The notes beneath the pieces are model-generated. The model was not told where the DNA came from. It worked only from the letters and a program-made list of their open reading frames with translations, and did no database searches. Positions 1 to 9,360 of a DNA stretch of 64,000 nt are shown here, in pieces. The first letter of the stretch is position 1. Every line of letters starts with the position of its first letter. The DNA is from Streptomyces sp. HUAS YS2 (GTDB lineage Bacteria; Actinomycetota; Actinomycetes; Streptomycetales; Streptomycetaceae), in the NCBI RefSeq assembly GCF_033343995.1, contig NZ_CP137573.1, positions 1 to 64,000 on the forward strand, written 5' to 3'. The position numbers and the translations under genes were made by a program.

Positions 1-750
1 GCCCATGCGCGTGGGGAGCTGAGCCGGGAGCGGGTGGGGCAGTTGGAGGAGCTCGGCATGATCTGGTCGCATGCCGAGGTCGCGTTCGCCGAGGGGCTGT
101 CGGCGGCAGGCGGGTGGGCGGATGAGCACGGGCATCTGTTGGCGCCGGCCGATGCCATGTGGGAGGGGTACGCGGTGGGGGTATGGCTGAAGAACCAGCG
201 AGCGGCCGCGCGGCAGGACAAGGACACGCAAGGAGCGGGTGCGCTGAGTACTACCCGGCGGCATGCCCTGGAGAACATCGACCCGTCGTGGTGCCCTTCC
301 TGGTCAGTTGCCTGGCAGCGGTGCTTCCACCTCGCCCGCCTCCACATCCAGAGCGGGCAGGCTCTGCCCCATGAGCCGGGACAGGTGGTGGTCCAAGGAG
401 AGGACCTAGGACAGTGGGCCGGCCGGCAGAGGCGCCAGTGGGACAGCCTCGAGGTGGCGCAGCAATGGCTGCTGCGGGAAACACTCGGACTCGGCCCCCT
501 TCAGGACAGCGAGCGAGGCGTGGCGGCGCCGCGGCGCACGCGGGCGGAAGTGTGGGCAGCCAACCTGGCTGCTGCCCGCCAGTACCGGGAACGGGAAGGG
601 CACCTGGAAGTGCCCCACCGGCATGTCGAGAAGGTCGGCGGGGACGAGCACGCGCTCGGGGTGTTTATCGCCAACAGCCGCTCTCGCCGGGCACGGCTGG
701 CGCCCGAGCGGGTCGAGGAACTGTCCGAGCTGGGGATGCGGTGGGGGTAA
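1..750 (+). CDS. Helicase-associated (HA) domain protein, C-terminal part, cut by window edge
   Basis: The frame is open from base 1, so the gene begins upstream; a GTG at 34 is not the real start. Two to three helicase-associated domains are visible: each has an aromatic/charged helix, a central G-H-L (EHGHLLAP near the start, REREGHLEVPHR near the end) and a closing helix of the form ERVEELSELGMRW. In this family such repeats follow a DEAD/DEAH helicase core and are thought to contact nucleic acid. The core is not in the window. It resembles the HA repeats of the two helicases at 15.0-17.4 kb and 27.4-30.2 kb. Family call firm; function of the whole protein inferred. Confidence 0.8.
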   Translation, partial: AHARGELSRERVGQLEELGMIWSHAEVAFAEGLSAAGGWADEHGHLLAPADAMWEGYAVGVWLKNQRAAARQDKDTQGAGALSTTRRHALENIDPSWCPSWSVAWQRCFHLARLHIQSGQALPHEPGQVVVQGEDLGQWAGRQRRQWDSLEVAQQWLLRETLGLGPLQDSERGVAAPRRTRAEVWAANLAAARQYREREGHLEVPHRHVEKVGGDEHALGVFIANSRSRRARLAPERVEELSELGMRWG

Positions 751-830
751 AACCCGGGCGGGCGGGTGGAGATCCTGGCCAAGAACCCCTTCCACGGCGG
801 TCAAGTCGGTGGCCGACCGGCTACGGCAGC

Positions 831-1100
831 TCACCGGCCAGGGCCCGCCTGGTCGACGCGGTACTCATGCCGGGCCACAGCACGGCCCGGGTGGCCGTCA
901 GCGCGAACGCCACGGAGCCCGAGCTGGATGAGCAGAAGGGGCTGGCGAACCTGGTCAAGGGCCTGTTCAGCATGTACCGCAACCCGGCCGCGCACGAGCC
1001 ACGGCTGCACCGCACGGTCACCGACGAGGAACTGCTGGAACTGCTCACGACGCTGTCGATGGTGCACCGACGGCTCGACGGCGCCCACGTCACGCCCTGA
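831..1100 (+). pseudogene. TIGR02391 (Ymh) family protein, C-terminal fragment
   Basis: The last 80 or so codons before the stop at 1098-1100 read DEQKGLANLVKGLFSMYRNP, then AAHEPRL, then a helix ending in SMVHRRLDGA. This is the conserved C-terminal block of the TIGR02391/Hypoth_Ymh family, proteins of unknown function found in abortive-infection and mobile contexts. The N-terminal two thirds of the family is missing: upstream in this frame there is no matching sequence and the previous HA gene ends at 750. ATG at 867 lies inside the conserved block, so this is a remnant and not a short gene. Confidence 0.65.
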
Positions 1101-1395
1101 TGCCGTGTTCAGTGCAACTCGCACCTGTGTTGCGCTGAGCGCAGCCCCGGCTGCCGTACGACGCGCCGAGGAGGACAGTGCTGGGTGTGAGGAGCGGGTC
1201 CATGAGCCGTGGACAGGATCTGCTCACTTCCCCGGCTGGCCTGCAGCTTCGCGCTGCAAGAGGGAAGGAACGTCGGGTCCGGGCACGGGTTTGTGGAGGT
1301 CGCGGGAGCGGGGCGGGCGTTGCCACCATCGGCTCACCGCGCCGGGCACGGCCCCGGACCGCGGACGTCCCGCCGCATCGTCTGGAGGCCCCGTC

Positions 1396-1791
1396 ATGCC
1401 CACGTCCACCGCCGAACCCGCTGGCGCCCGGCCGGTGGCCCCGGCCGAGGCCACCACCGGCAGGCTCGGTGTGGGCGAGGCGGCCGTCGTCACCGTGGTC
1501 GCCGCGGTGACCGTACTCGCCGTCCTTTCAGCGCCCGATCCCCCTGGTGCTGACCCTGCTCGCGGGCGCCGTGGGCTGCTGCTCGTCGGCCGTCGCGCGG
1601 GCCAGCTCCTGGCCGTCCGGCAGTTGCGTGACGGAGAAGAGGCCGAGTAGCGGCGGACGGAAGCCTGGGGCGACGACCTCACCGACGACGAGCTGGAGAA
1701 GCTGCAGCGGGACGCGGCCGGCTTCATGGAGACGTGGATCCGCACACTACGCGAGCAAACGGGGGCCGGGCGTGAGCCAGACAGTGTGTGA
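1396..1791 (+). pseudogene. Small membrane protein remnant, in-frame stop and probable frameshifts
   Basis: ATG 1396 opens a frame with an Ala/Val-rich hydrophobic helix (AAVVTVVAAVTVLAVLS), then RRGLLLVGRRAGQLLAVRQL and an in-frame TAG at 1648-1650. The same frame continues after the stop with a clearly coding stretch (EAWGDDLTDDELEKLQRDAA ... FMETWIRTLREQ) to TGA 1789-1791. Around 1527-1580 the neighbouring frame reads QRPIPLVLTLLAGAVG, which fits a second membrane helix better, suggesting two compensating indels. I do not recognise the family; it looks like a two-helix membrane protein that has decayed. Confidence 0.45.
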
Positions 1792-1865
1792 TCGCCGGGG
1801 GGGGGCGCGGGGCCGGGAGGTAATGGGCAGGACAGCGTACGGTCGGGAGCGCGATCCTTGAGCCC

Positions 1866-3360
1866 ATGATGCGGACACGAGGCAGTGGGGCGACAAGGGA
1901 CCGGGACTATGTGGCACGGGTACGCAGGCACCGGCCGAGTGCCCTGCTGCCGCTGATCGCGCGCGCCTCGGCGGCGTATTCGCTGGAGTCGTCGTGGCTT
2001 CAGAGTCCGTACCGCAAGTACACGCCGTGGGCGCTTGCTGATGCCGCCCGGGTCTCGCTGGCGTGCGGAAACGAGTACCGCAAGGACGCTGGCGATGCGG
2101 ATCTGCTGAAGATCTTGGACATGTACTCGCAGCTGGAGGACCACTACCTCTACGACCATGACAGCGATGAGGACGCTCTGGGCCGGTTCTTGCTGCGCAC
2201 CTCCGGGGAGCAGATGACGTTCCAAGAGCCGGTCTTCCAGGAGCTGGCGCGGGCCGCGGCCATGCTCACGCAGACCGCGGCAACGCGTGAGGCGCGGTGT
2301 CTGCGTCCGGGTTGGGAGGAGGAGTTGCTGGGTGCGAGCCTGTCTCAGTACGTCGGGATCGCCCAGCTGCTGTGGGCATCGGCGATCAGTCGCGCTGGCC
2401 GGTTCGACCCGGACTCGCTGCGGGAAGCAGACGCGCGTCGTATCTGTGCGGAGGTCCCGGCCGCCACAATCATCTCGGTGACTGAGCAGCTTTTCGTGAC
2501 CGACGCGGCCACCTTCCGGGAGGACAACACCCGGACCTGCATGACCACTGATCCGCTCCTGCGCCGCTTCGAGTACAACCCGCTGCGCGGTACCCCCTTC
2601 GTGAGGGGCTATGGTCCCGGGTCTTCTCGCCCCCGTCAGCCACTTGATCCCGGCCAAGGCCAGCCCGCTGGGCATCTACTACACCGGCGTCGCCCGCTAC
2701 GGGGACGCCTTCGCCCAGGACCTCGGCAACCTGTTCGAGGCCTACGTCGGCCGCCAGCTGCAGTTGCTGTCCGACGCCGTGGTCCGGCCTGAGATCGTCT
2801 ACGGACGCAACCGGGCGCGCAGTGTCGACTGGATCGTCGTCACCGACGAGTTGGTGCTGCTGGTGGAGGTGAAGTCGGTTCGGCCCACCCGGCATCTGCG
2901 GCTGGCCACCGACCAGCGGGCCAAGGAGGTGAACCGGATGCTCGGCCGCGCTTACGGGCAGATCGACAACACCGCCGCGCTGATCGCCAGCGGACAGAAG
3001 GAGTTCGCCGATGTGCCCACAGACCGGCCCGTGCACGGACTGATCGTCACGATGGAACCGTTCCACATCGTCAACGCGCCGCTGCAGCGGCCGCAGTTGC
3101 CAGCCACCACGGTGCCGGTCACGGTGTGCAGCATCAGCGAGCTGGAGGACATGGTCACCATCGACGACGCTCCCGTCAGCCGGCTCCTGTTGGAGCGGGC
3201 CGCCGACTCCGAGCGCTCCACCTACGCCTTGCGCGAGGCCCTGTTGGGGCACACGCATGCCCACAACACGGTCCTGAACGCCGGCTGGGACAGCTATCCC
3301 TGGCGCGATGCCGCAGCCGCGCACATGGGGTCCGAGCCCGCCGGTACGGTGGGGGTGTAG
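1866..3360 (+). pseudogene. PD-(D/E)XK nuclease-like protein with one frameshift
   Basis: The first part runs from ATG 1866 (or 1869) to about 2610, and the second from about 2611 to TAG 3358-3360 in the next frame. Joined near GTPFVRG / LLAPVSHLIPAKA they make one protein of about 500 residues. The second part carries VDWIVV then LVLLVEVKSV, a D-(x)n-E-x-K pattern typical of the restriction-endonuclease-like fold, after a helical region. The N-terminal half is helical with no domain I know. One base gained or lost around 2600-2610 (run tcccgggt) explains the break. Likely a nuclease of a defence system; the family is not identified. Confidence 0.6.
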
Positions 3361-3369
3361 AGGCCGGGG

Positions 3370-3611
3370 ATGGGTGCGAACACGGCCAAGGAGCGCCACC
3401 TGGTGCCGCAGTACTGGCTGCGGGCCTTCCCCGAGGACGGGTACGTCCTGGGGCGGCGGCGGGGTGGGGCGGAGTATCGCACCGGCAGCGCATGGACTTC
3501 CTGCTCCTGGACCGCTTCGGCGGATGGGAACTCACCGGACCGGGCGGCAAGCAGTTCCTGGAGGACTTCTGCACCGAACTCCTCATACGGCACAGGAAAC
3601 CGGCCTGGTGA
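3370..3611 (+). pseudogene. DUF4238-type protein remnant
   Basis: ATG 3370, ten bases after the previous gene, starts NTAKERHLVPQYWLRAFPED, matching the 'H-x-V-P-x-x-Y-L-R-x-F' opening of DUF4238 proteins. After about 40 residues the frame loses sense; from about 3490 the neighbouring frame reads MDFLLLDRFGGWELTGPGGK then QFLEDFCTELLIRHRKP to a stop at 3609-3611. DUF4238 proteins are usually 250 residues or more, so both a frameshift and a large internal loss are implied. Function of the family is unknown. Confidence 0.5.
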
Positions 3612-3797
3612 ATAAGCGCCTCGGAGCGCCACCGGCACCGGGCCGCATGTTGGCCCATGTCCACTCCTCGTGGCTCCGCCCGGCCGTTCTTCCTCAACTT
3701 CGGATACGGCAGCCTTCGTCTGTGCCGACCAGCGCGAGGCCCCGCTCTCTTCAGCGCTCCATCTCAAGATCACGATTGGTGATCGCGGGGTGACGGC

Positions 3798-4232
3798 TTG
3801 TCAGTGGCGGGTGCTTGGATGGGGCGGTTGCGCAGGGAGGCGCAGCACGACCGGGGAAGGTTCTTCGACGTGCCGTACATCAGGGAGTACACGAAAAGCG
3901 ACGGGACAGTCGTCCGAGGACACTGGCGGGCGCCAGCGGGAACGGCGCGGCAGACAGCTATCGCTGTGGGAATTGTGGTGGCCGTGGCGGTGTTAGGGAA
4001 CACCGGTACGTCGGCGGGCAGCGGGGCGGGCACGGAGCCGTTACCCAGCCCGCGGACCTCGTCGCCGGTGACGTATCCGATCAAGTGGCCCGGCTGGCCC
4101 AGGCCGGTCACCCGCTCCACTCCTGCGGTGAAGTACCCGATCCCGTGGCCGGGTGGAGCCAAACCGGCTCCGCGGCCAGCGCCGACGGTGTCGTACCCGA
4201 TCAAGTGGGACCGCAGCGGGAGCGGGCGATGA
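3798..4232 (+). CDS. Single-pass membrane protein with three YPI(K/P)W repeats
   Basis: Start candidates are TTG 3798, GTG 3804 and ATG 3819; ATG 3819 (MGRLRREAQHDRGRFFDVPY) gives the most natural start. The N-terminus contains FFDVPYIREYTKSDGTVVRG, a conserved opening seen in Streptomyces membrane proteins, then one membrane helix (TAIAVGIVVAVAVLG) and a Pro-rich tail with three copies of a short motif: TYPIKWPGW, KYPIPWPGG and SYPIKWDRS. The stop overlaps the next start (ATGA), so it is co-transcribed with the Mrr-like nuclease at 4229. The repeats suggest a binding role outside the membrane helix; function unknown. Confidence 0.65.
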   Translation: MSVAGAWMGRLRREAQHDRGRFFDVPYIREYTKSDGTVVRGHWRAPAGTARQTAIAVGIVVAVAVLGNTGTSAGSGAGTEPLPSPRTSSPVTYPIKWPGWPRPVTRSTPAVKYPIPWPGGAKPAPRPAPTVSYPIKWDRSGSGR

Positions 4233-4926
4233 GCCGACGACCGACTGCGAGGCGGCGACCTGCTCGTCGACGGTCACGCAAGAGCTCCGGTACGGAGCAG
4301 CTCGTCGTCATAGGTGGCGGTTTACTGCTTGTGTGGGGGGTGCTCATGAGCCTGGTGCGCTTCCTGAGCGCCCACCCGGTGGTCGTGGTCGTTGTGCTGC
4401 TGGCCGTCGTTGGAGCCGTCGCGGTCCGGGTGGTCAAACGACAGCGGGCTGCGCAGTGGGAGCGGGTGAGGGCACAGGGCCTGCGCTACGCGCTGACGCA
4501 GCTCGATGCGCTGCACCACCGGGAGTTCGAGCATGCGGTGCGCGATCTGATGCGGCGGGACGGGTGCGCGAACGCGGTCCAGGTCGGCGGCGCGGGAGAC
4601 AACGGTGCAGATGTGAAAGCGACCGACCCGTACGGCCGGCGATGGTCATCCAGTGCAAACACCGCAAGGCCGGACTGGCCGGGGCCGCGGTCGGCACACC
4701 CGATCTGCAGGTCCTCAACGGCACCGGCCGGCCGGTGCACAAGGGCGACGTCGTCGTCCTCGTCACAAACGGGAAATTCTCCAAGCCCGCCATGGAGTTC
4801 GCGCATTCCCAACGACTGCACCTGGTCGACCGGACCGTGCTGGCCGAATGGGCGAGCGGTTCGCGACCGCTTTGGGAGCTCCTGAAGGCCGTACCCCCGC
4901 CCCGCCGCCCGACCCCACTGTCCTGA
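4229..4926 (+). pseudogene. Membrane-anchored Mrr-like restriction endonuclease, one frameshift
   Basis: ATG 4229 overlaps the previous stop. An Arg-rich N-terminus leads to two membrane helices (QLVVIGGGLLLVWGVLMSLV and HPVVVVVVLLAVVGAVAV), then HHREFEHAVRDLMRRDGC and GGAGDNGADVKATDPYGRRW, the Mrr-type catalytic start. The frame then goes wrong at about 4640; the neighbouring frame continues VIQCKHRKAG, the Q-x-K part of the D-QxK site, and runs to TGA 4924-4926. One missing G in cgatgg/tcatcc explains it. Mrr-cat nucleases cut modified DNA; two membrane helices plus this domain is a known but poorly studied architecture. Partner: the YPI(K/P)W protein just upstream. Confidence 0.7.
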
Positions 4927-4949
4927 CAAGACGAAGCACGCAACAGCGG

Positions 4950-4975
4950 GCCCCGGAGGCGATCGCGTCCGGGGC
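4950..4975 (+). terminator. Stem-loop terminator after the Mrr-like gene
   Basis: A perfect 8-bp stem, GCCCCGGA with TCCGGGGC, around a 10-base loop that itself contains GCGATCGC. It sits 24 bases after the nuclease stop. No T-tract follows beyond CTTTC, as is common in Streptomyces. Confidence 0.65.
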
Positions 4976-5237
4976 TTTCGCCGCTGGCACACCTCGTAGG
5001 TCGCCTCAGCAAGGCGGCGCCAGTGCTCGAGCATCGCCTCACGCTCCACGTACGCGTCGGTGCACACCACCGAGCTGACCCGAGAGGACCTCCTCGGGCT
5101 CACTGGAAGCGGCGCGCGCACCTCCTGGGATGCCTCGCTTCCCCATGGAGAGGTCAGGACCGCGACAGCAGGTTCATCCCGAGCTCGGTAGCATTTCATG
5201 GTCTCTCGCTCGAGCCGATCACACCTAAGGAGCGGTC

Positions 5238-6824
5238 GTGTCCAGCCGCATCCAGCCGCTGCTCCCTGGAGATCCGCGCCGAATAGGTGCCTGGCGTGTC
5301 ATCGGCCGGCTCGGGAGTGGCGGTATGGGTGCCGTGTTCGCGGTTGTCGATCCCGCTGGGCTACGCCTGGCTGTCAAGGTCATCCACCCTGCGCATGCTG
5401 CGAACGATGAGTTCCGGGCACGCTTCCGACGCGAGGTCCGACTCTCCCGAAGGGTGACAGGGCCGTGCCTGGTCCCGGTCCACGATGCCGACACCGATGG
5501 AACTACTCCATGGCTGGCAGCCCCCTTCGTGCCCGGGCCGACGCTCGTCCAGTACCTCGATGCGCACGGCCCCGTGCAGGGCGCACCTCTGTACGCGCTC
5601 GCTGCCGGGACTGCGGCGGCACTCGCTGCGGTGCATGGAGCGGGGATCGTCCACCGCGACATCAAGCCCGGCAATGTCATCCTCTCTCCCTCCGGCCCCA
5701 AGGTTCTGGACTTCGGCATCTCCCACGCCCTGGACGGCACATCGGTGACGCGGACCGGGGTCGTCACCGGCAGTCCGGGCTGGATCAGTCCCGAGCACTA
5801 CCAGACGGGCGTGGTGGGGCCTGAAGGAGACGTCTTCGCCTGGGGCGCACTCGTTGCTTATGCGGCCACAGGCCGCCTCCCGTTCGGCTCCGGCGCCCCC
5901 GATGCCGTGGCCTTCCGTATCATGTCCGCCGAGCCCGACCTTTCGGGTCTTCCCGGCGACCTTCTCCCTATGGTCGAGCAGGCTCTGGCCAAGCAGCCTG
6001 GAAACCGGCCTACAGGCGCTGAGCTCGCCCGCGCCTGCTCGACGCTGCTCGCCGCACAGGCCACCGCAGTCACACCCGCAAGCGAGCAACCAACACTGGC
6101 TTTCGACCTGGCGAGCGTCCCTTGGGACGTGTCGCACGAGGACGATCCCGCCTGGCGCTCCGCTGGCTCGCGGCGAAAGCGTCCTGGGGTTGTTGCGGCG
6201 GCCGCTGTGGCCGCCCTCGTCGCAGGAACCATCGGCGGAGCTGTCACTGTGAAAGCCTCCGGGATGCCCGGCCAGGCGCCGACAGCAGCGCCAAGCAATT
6301 CACCTCGCGCAGTCGCTCCATCGGCGCAGCCGTCCGCGCAGGAGGTTCGTCGCCCGAGTACCTCGCCCACTCCTTCGGCTGCTGCAGCCCCTTCCTCTTC
6401 TGCTCCGGCCGAGGAGCCGGAGCCGTCCGCTTCTGTCTCGCTGCAGCCGCCTCCGTTCGCCTACCTGCCGACCGAGGTGGACTGCGCTCCACGAAAGCCG
6501 GCTGAAGTCGACGGGGCCTGGCAAATTGTCGCCCCGGGGGAAGTTCGGGCTGGGGACGCGGTGGAACTCTCGCTGCGCAACAAGTACGGCAACTTCGACC
6601 CCATCCAGCCGGAGATGGACGTGCTGGCGCGCGTGTACGTGCCCGATTGAACGTCGCGGCTGGCGCGAGCCAGCCTGCAGTCCGACACCTCGGCAGTCGT
6701 CACCTGGCCGGGAGACTTCTCCGGGGCCGACGCCTCCTACGCCCAGGGCACGTACACCGTGGTGTGGTCGGTCGGCGACGGATCACACCGCTACATCGCC
6801 TGTACGGGGTTCACCGCAACCTGA
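5238..6824 (+). pseudogene. Membrane Ser/Thr protein kinase (PknB type), internal TGA in sensor domain
   Basis: GTG 5238 has AAGGAG at 5227-5232. The kinase domain is complete: glycine loop G26SGGMG31, Lys47 in LAVKVI, HRDIKPGNV with D141, DFG-like D158FGIS and SPEHY. A Pro/Ala linker leads to a membrane helix at about residues 317-337, then a Ser/Pro/Ala-rich stalk and a small outer domain. The frame meets TGA at 6648-6650, but continues in the same frame with sensible sequence (TSAVVTWPGDFSGADASYAQ ... VVWSVGDGSHRYIACTGF) to TGA 6822-6824. So this is a single nonsense codon within the outer domain, not the natural end. The kinase itself may still be made, lacking the last 58 or so residues. 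Signal and targets unknown. Confidence 0.8.
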
Positions 6825-7002
6825 CCGCGCCACACGGGAGACGCGCGATTCGTCCGACCTCGGCCAGCAGTACCAAGTTTCCGCACGGCGCGGCAGGAGT
6901 GGACAGCGAGTGGGGAGCCCCCAGGGACAACTGAATGCAAGGTCATTGACTGGCGGAAGGCCGGGGGAACCACGGGGTTTCCCAGGCTCATTGTCAGGCC
7001 GG

Positions 7003-7665
7003 TCACAGCCGACGGTGCAGGTACAACCGCCCGCGGCGTTCGGTGTAGTAGAAGCGGCTGGGCTGCTCTCTTTGATGCCTGAACCACAAGACTCCGGCGG
7101 CACCCCACGACGCCAGGCCAGCCAGCAGGACCCAGCCCCAGGTGTGCGCGGCAAACGCCTCCATTGCGGTCGCGTTCTCCAGGATCCGAGCGCAGTCTCC
7201 AGAAACCCGCATATTGTTGCCTCGGCTGTCCGGGTGGTCCATGCACCATGACACTTCGCCACCCAAGCCGTTGAGCACAAAGGCACACACGACGACTACC
7301 AGGCCCGCGAGTGCCGCCACTGGGTGTGTCGGTAAAGGCATGGGACCCGAAGTCGGCTGCCGGTGCACAGTGCCGGGGTTCCTGGAGGAGCTGGAAAATT
7401 CGCGCGGTGTCCGTCCGCCGGTACTCCCGGCCGCCCGCCAGTTCAACTCCCGCATGCAAGCGATCTCCGCAGCCTCTTCGGCTGTCTCCCGCTCCTGCTC
7501 ACGCTCCTCAGGGGTGCGCCACCGCTGCACAATCCCGCCTGGCCGCTGCCTGCTGACACTCGCCGGCGAATGCCCGGCTGAGCGTGCATGCCTGCGCACC
7601 GCCGCTCCCGTCGTCTCCCCGTCGCCCTGAAGCACCTTGGCGCCGCATACCTCACACGTCCACAC
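7003..7665 (-). CDS. Zinc-finger membrane protein of unknown function
   Basis: A 220-residue protein. The N-terminus is MWTCEVCGAKVLQGDG followed by RRHARSAGH, a C-x2-C ... H-x4-H arrangement expected to bind zinc in the cytoplasm. A charged, Glu-rich segment follows (TPEEREQERETAEEAAEI), then two membrane helices (PVAALAGLVVVVCAFVLNGL and WGWVLLAGLASWGAAGVLWF) separated by an outer loop with two Cys. The end is very basic. I do not recognise the family. The IS element at 7702 starts 37 bases upstream of its start codon, so its promoter has probably been displaced. Confidence 0.6.
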   Translation of the reverse strand: MWTCEVCGAKVLQGDGETTGAAVRRHARSAGHSPASVSRQRPGGIVQRWRTPEEREQERETAEEAAEIACMRELNWRAAGSTGGRTPREFSSSSRNPGTVHRQPTSGPMPLPTHPVAALAGLVVVVCAFVLNGLGGEVSWCMDHPDSRGNNMRVSGDCARILENATAMEAFAAHTWGWVLLAGLASWGAAGVLWFRHQREQPSRFYYTERRGRLYLHRRL

Positions 7666-7738
7666 ACCCGCCCGTTCTCTCTCCCCGCTGTGTGGTCCTA
7701 GGGCGTGTCCGCAATGTCGATCGGTCGTTACTCCGTTC

Positions 7739-8128
7739 GTGGTGCGACGTCATGAACTGACTGATCAGGCCTGGGAAGTGATCGGGCCGTTGCTGGCTCC
7801 GCCCCGGATGGGTCGTCCGGTGCGGGACCGGCGGCAGGTCCTCAACGGAATCCTGTGGAAGCTGTCCACGGGTGCGGCCTGGCGGGACCTGCCCGAGCGG
7901 TACGGGCCGTGGAAGACCGTCTACGAACGGTTCCGCCGCTGGTCAGCGGACGGAACCTGGGACCGGCTCCTGGCCCACGTCCAGCAGCACTCGGACGCGA
8001 TCGGCGAGGTCGACTGGTCGATCGTCTGCGTCGACTCGACCATCGTGCGGGCCCATCAGCACGCCGCCGGGGCCCGAAAAGGGGGCCCTGGACCGGCGAA
8101 GCACTCGGCCGGTCCCGCGGCGGACTGA
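7739..8128 (+). CDS. IS5-type transposase, first frame (orfA)
   Basis: A 129-residue frame from GTG 7739. It begins MVRRHELTDQAWEVIGPLLA, the standard opening of IS5-type transposases, and carries the first catalytic Asp in IVCVDSTIVRAH. It ends soon after GARKGGPG. The run cgaaaagggggccc at the end of the shared region is a plausible -1 slip site joining it to the second frame, which is shifted by -1; the fused protein would be the active transposase. Confidence 0.85.
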   Translation: MVRRHELTDQAWEVIGPLLAPPRMGRPVRDRRQVLNGILWKLSTGAAWRDLPERYGPWKTVYERFRRWSADGTWDRLLAHVQQHSDAIGEVDWSIVCVDSTIVRAHQHAAGARKGGPGPAKHSAGPAAD

Positions 8129-8574
8129 GCACAAAGATCCACCTCGCCTGCGACGGACAGGGCCGGCCGCTCGCCTTCACGATCACCGGCGGGAACGTCA
8201 ACGACTGCACGCAGTTCGAACCGGTCATGGCCCGCATCCACATCAAGCGATACGGGCCCGGCCGGCCCCGCACCCGACCGCTACGGGTGGTCGGCGACAA
8301 GGGCTACTCATCCCGCAAGATCCGCTCCTACCTGCGCAGACGCGGTATCGCCTGCACCATCCCCGAACGCGTCGACCAGATCAACGGACGCCTCCGGCGA
8401 GGCGAGAGCCTGTGCCGTCTCGACCGCGAGGTCTACCGGCGCCGCAACGTCGTCGAACGCTGTTTCAACCGGCTCAAGCAGAACAAGGCCCTCGCCACCC
8501 GCTACGACAAACGAGCCCGCCACTACAAAGCCCTGGTCACCCTCGCCTGCCTGCGACTATGGCTCCCTAGCTGA
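8062..8574 (+). CDS. IS5-type transposase, second frame (orfB), read by -1 frameshift
   Basis: This frame continues from about 8062 with SRGGLSTKIHLACDGQ and holds the second catalytic Asp (RVVGDKGYSSRKI) and the Glu (RRNVVERCFNRLKQNKALA). It has no good start codon of its own near the overlap, consistent with programmed frameshifting from orfA. The stop TAG-like end (WLPS) falls 15 bases before the right inverted repeat. All three DDE residues are present over the two frames. Confidence 0.85.
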   Translation, partial: RRRGPKRGPWTGEALGRSRGGLSTKIHLACDGQGRPLAFTITGGNVNDCTQFEPVMARIHIKRYGPGRPRTRPLRVVGDKGYSSRKIRSYLRRRGIACTIPERVDQINGRLRRGESLCRLDREVYRRRNVVERCFNRLKQNKALATRYDKRARHYKALVTLACLRLWLPS

Positions 8575-8776
8575 CATTGCGGACAGGCCCTAGCGCTCAT
8601 CCTCCCGCCAGTCACGCTCTCGCGGTGCCGACTCCGACAAAGACGGCGGCGACGGTGGAACAGCGCCCCCGGATCGTCTGCCCACCCGTCCGTGAGCCGG
8701 TCAGCAACGTCCCCGGCATCGCCGACGCTGCTGCAGACACACTCTGCAAGGCGCGAACCTGGCAGTGGAGACCAGT

Positions 8777-9360
8777 TCAGAAGGGAGGCTCGTCGCTGTA
8801 GGCAGTTGGCCGGGCGGGAGCCTTCGGAAGCGGGCTGGTAGCCCAGGGACCTTCTGCTGGAGGCAGTGGAGAACCACCCCACCCGCCGGAAGCCTGCCGG
8901 GCTGAGGCCCCGGTAGGTGGCGGGGTACCCCAGCCCGAGGCGGTCTTCGCCGGTGCGGCAGGGGGCGTTGCTGGTGCTTCGTCCGGCTCGAGGCCGTCGC
9001 TATCGTTGTTCCACAGCTGGCGCAGGTACTCGCGGCAGGTCACCGGATCGTCCTCGTCCCAGCGGTTGTCGTCCGGCTCGGGCCAGCGCCGGCCATCCGG
9101 GTCTCTGTCCTGCAGTTGGCACAGAGCCCGCAAAGGGCATCGACGACCGCCCATTGGCTGGTGGTCGTCCCGGTGAGAAGACGCCGGACGGTTTCTCGGC
9201 TCACCTTGTGGGGGTTGGGCATCGTGGCGGTAAGCGCCGCGATCTGCGGAAGCGGGGGCCGCCCGGCTTCCCGATAGTGGACGTAGAGCTCTGCAACGAG
9301 CTCGCGCTTGGGCCCAGGCGGCAGCACATCCTTGCCGGGCATCCGCAGCATTCGAGGCAT
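8777..9360 (-). pseudogene. Helix-turn-helix regulator-like protein, one frameshift
   Basis: From ATG 9360 the sequence reads MPRMLRMPGKDVLPPGPKRE, LVAELYVHYREAGRPPLPQI and SRETVRRLLTGTT.SQWAVVDALC, a small helix-turn-helix domain common in Streptomyces. At about 9110 the sense moves to the neighbouring frame: DRDPDGRRWPEPDD, CREYLRQLWNNDSDG and a Pro/Ala/Gly-rich tail ending TAYSDEPPF at 8777. Joined they make a protein of about 193 residues. This architecture (N-terminal HTH, 'W...LW' middle, disordered tail) is a known Streptomyces hypothetical. One indel near 9110 breaks it. Confidence 0.55.

Larger units (their letters stand above)
7698..8593 (+). mobile_element. IS5-type insertion sequence copy 1 (888 bp) with CTAG target duplication
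   Basis: The element is 7702-8589. Its ends are GGCGTGTCCGCAATGTC and the inverse of GACATTGCGGACAGGCC, 16 of 17 matching. CTAG flanks both sides (7698-7701 and 8590-8593). It encodes two overlapping frames typical of the IS427 group of the IS5 family. A second copy of the same 888-bp length lies inverted at 22998-23885. This copy has no visible lesion in its transposase frames and could be active. Confidence 0.9.

Noticed and set aside
1224..2675. Long open frame on the minus strand (483 codons)
   Set aside because: It lies opposite the PD-(D/E)XK gene, has no domain sense, is Arg/Pro/Ala-rich, and follows from high GC at third positions.
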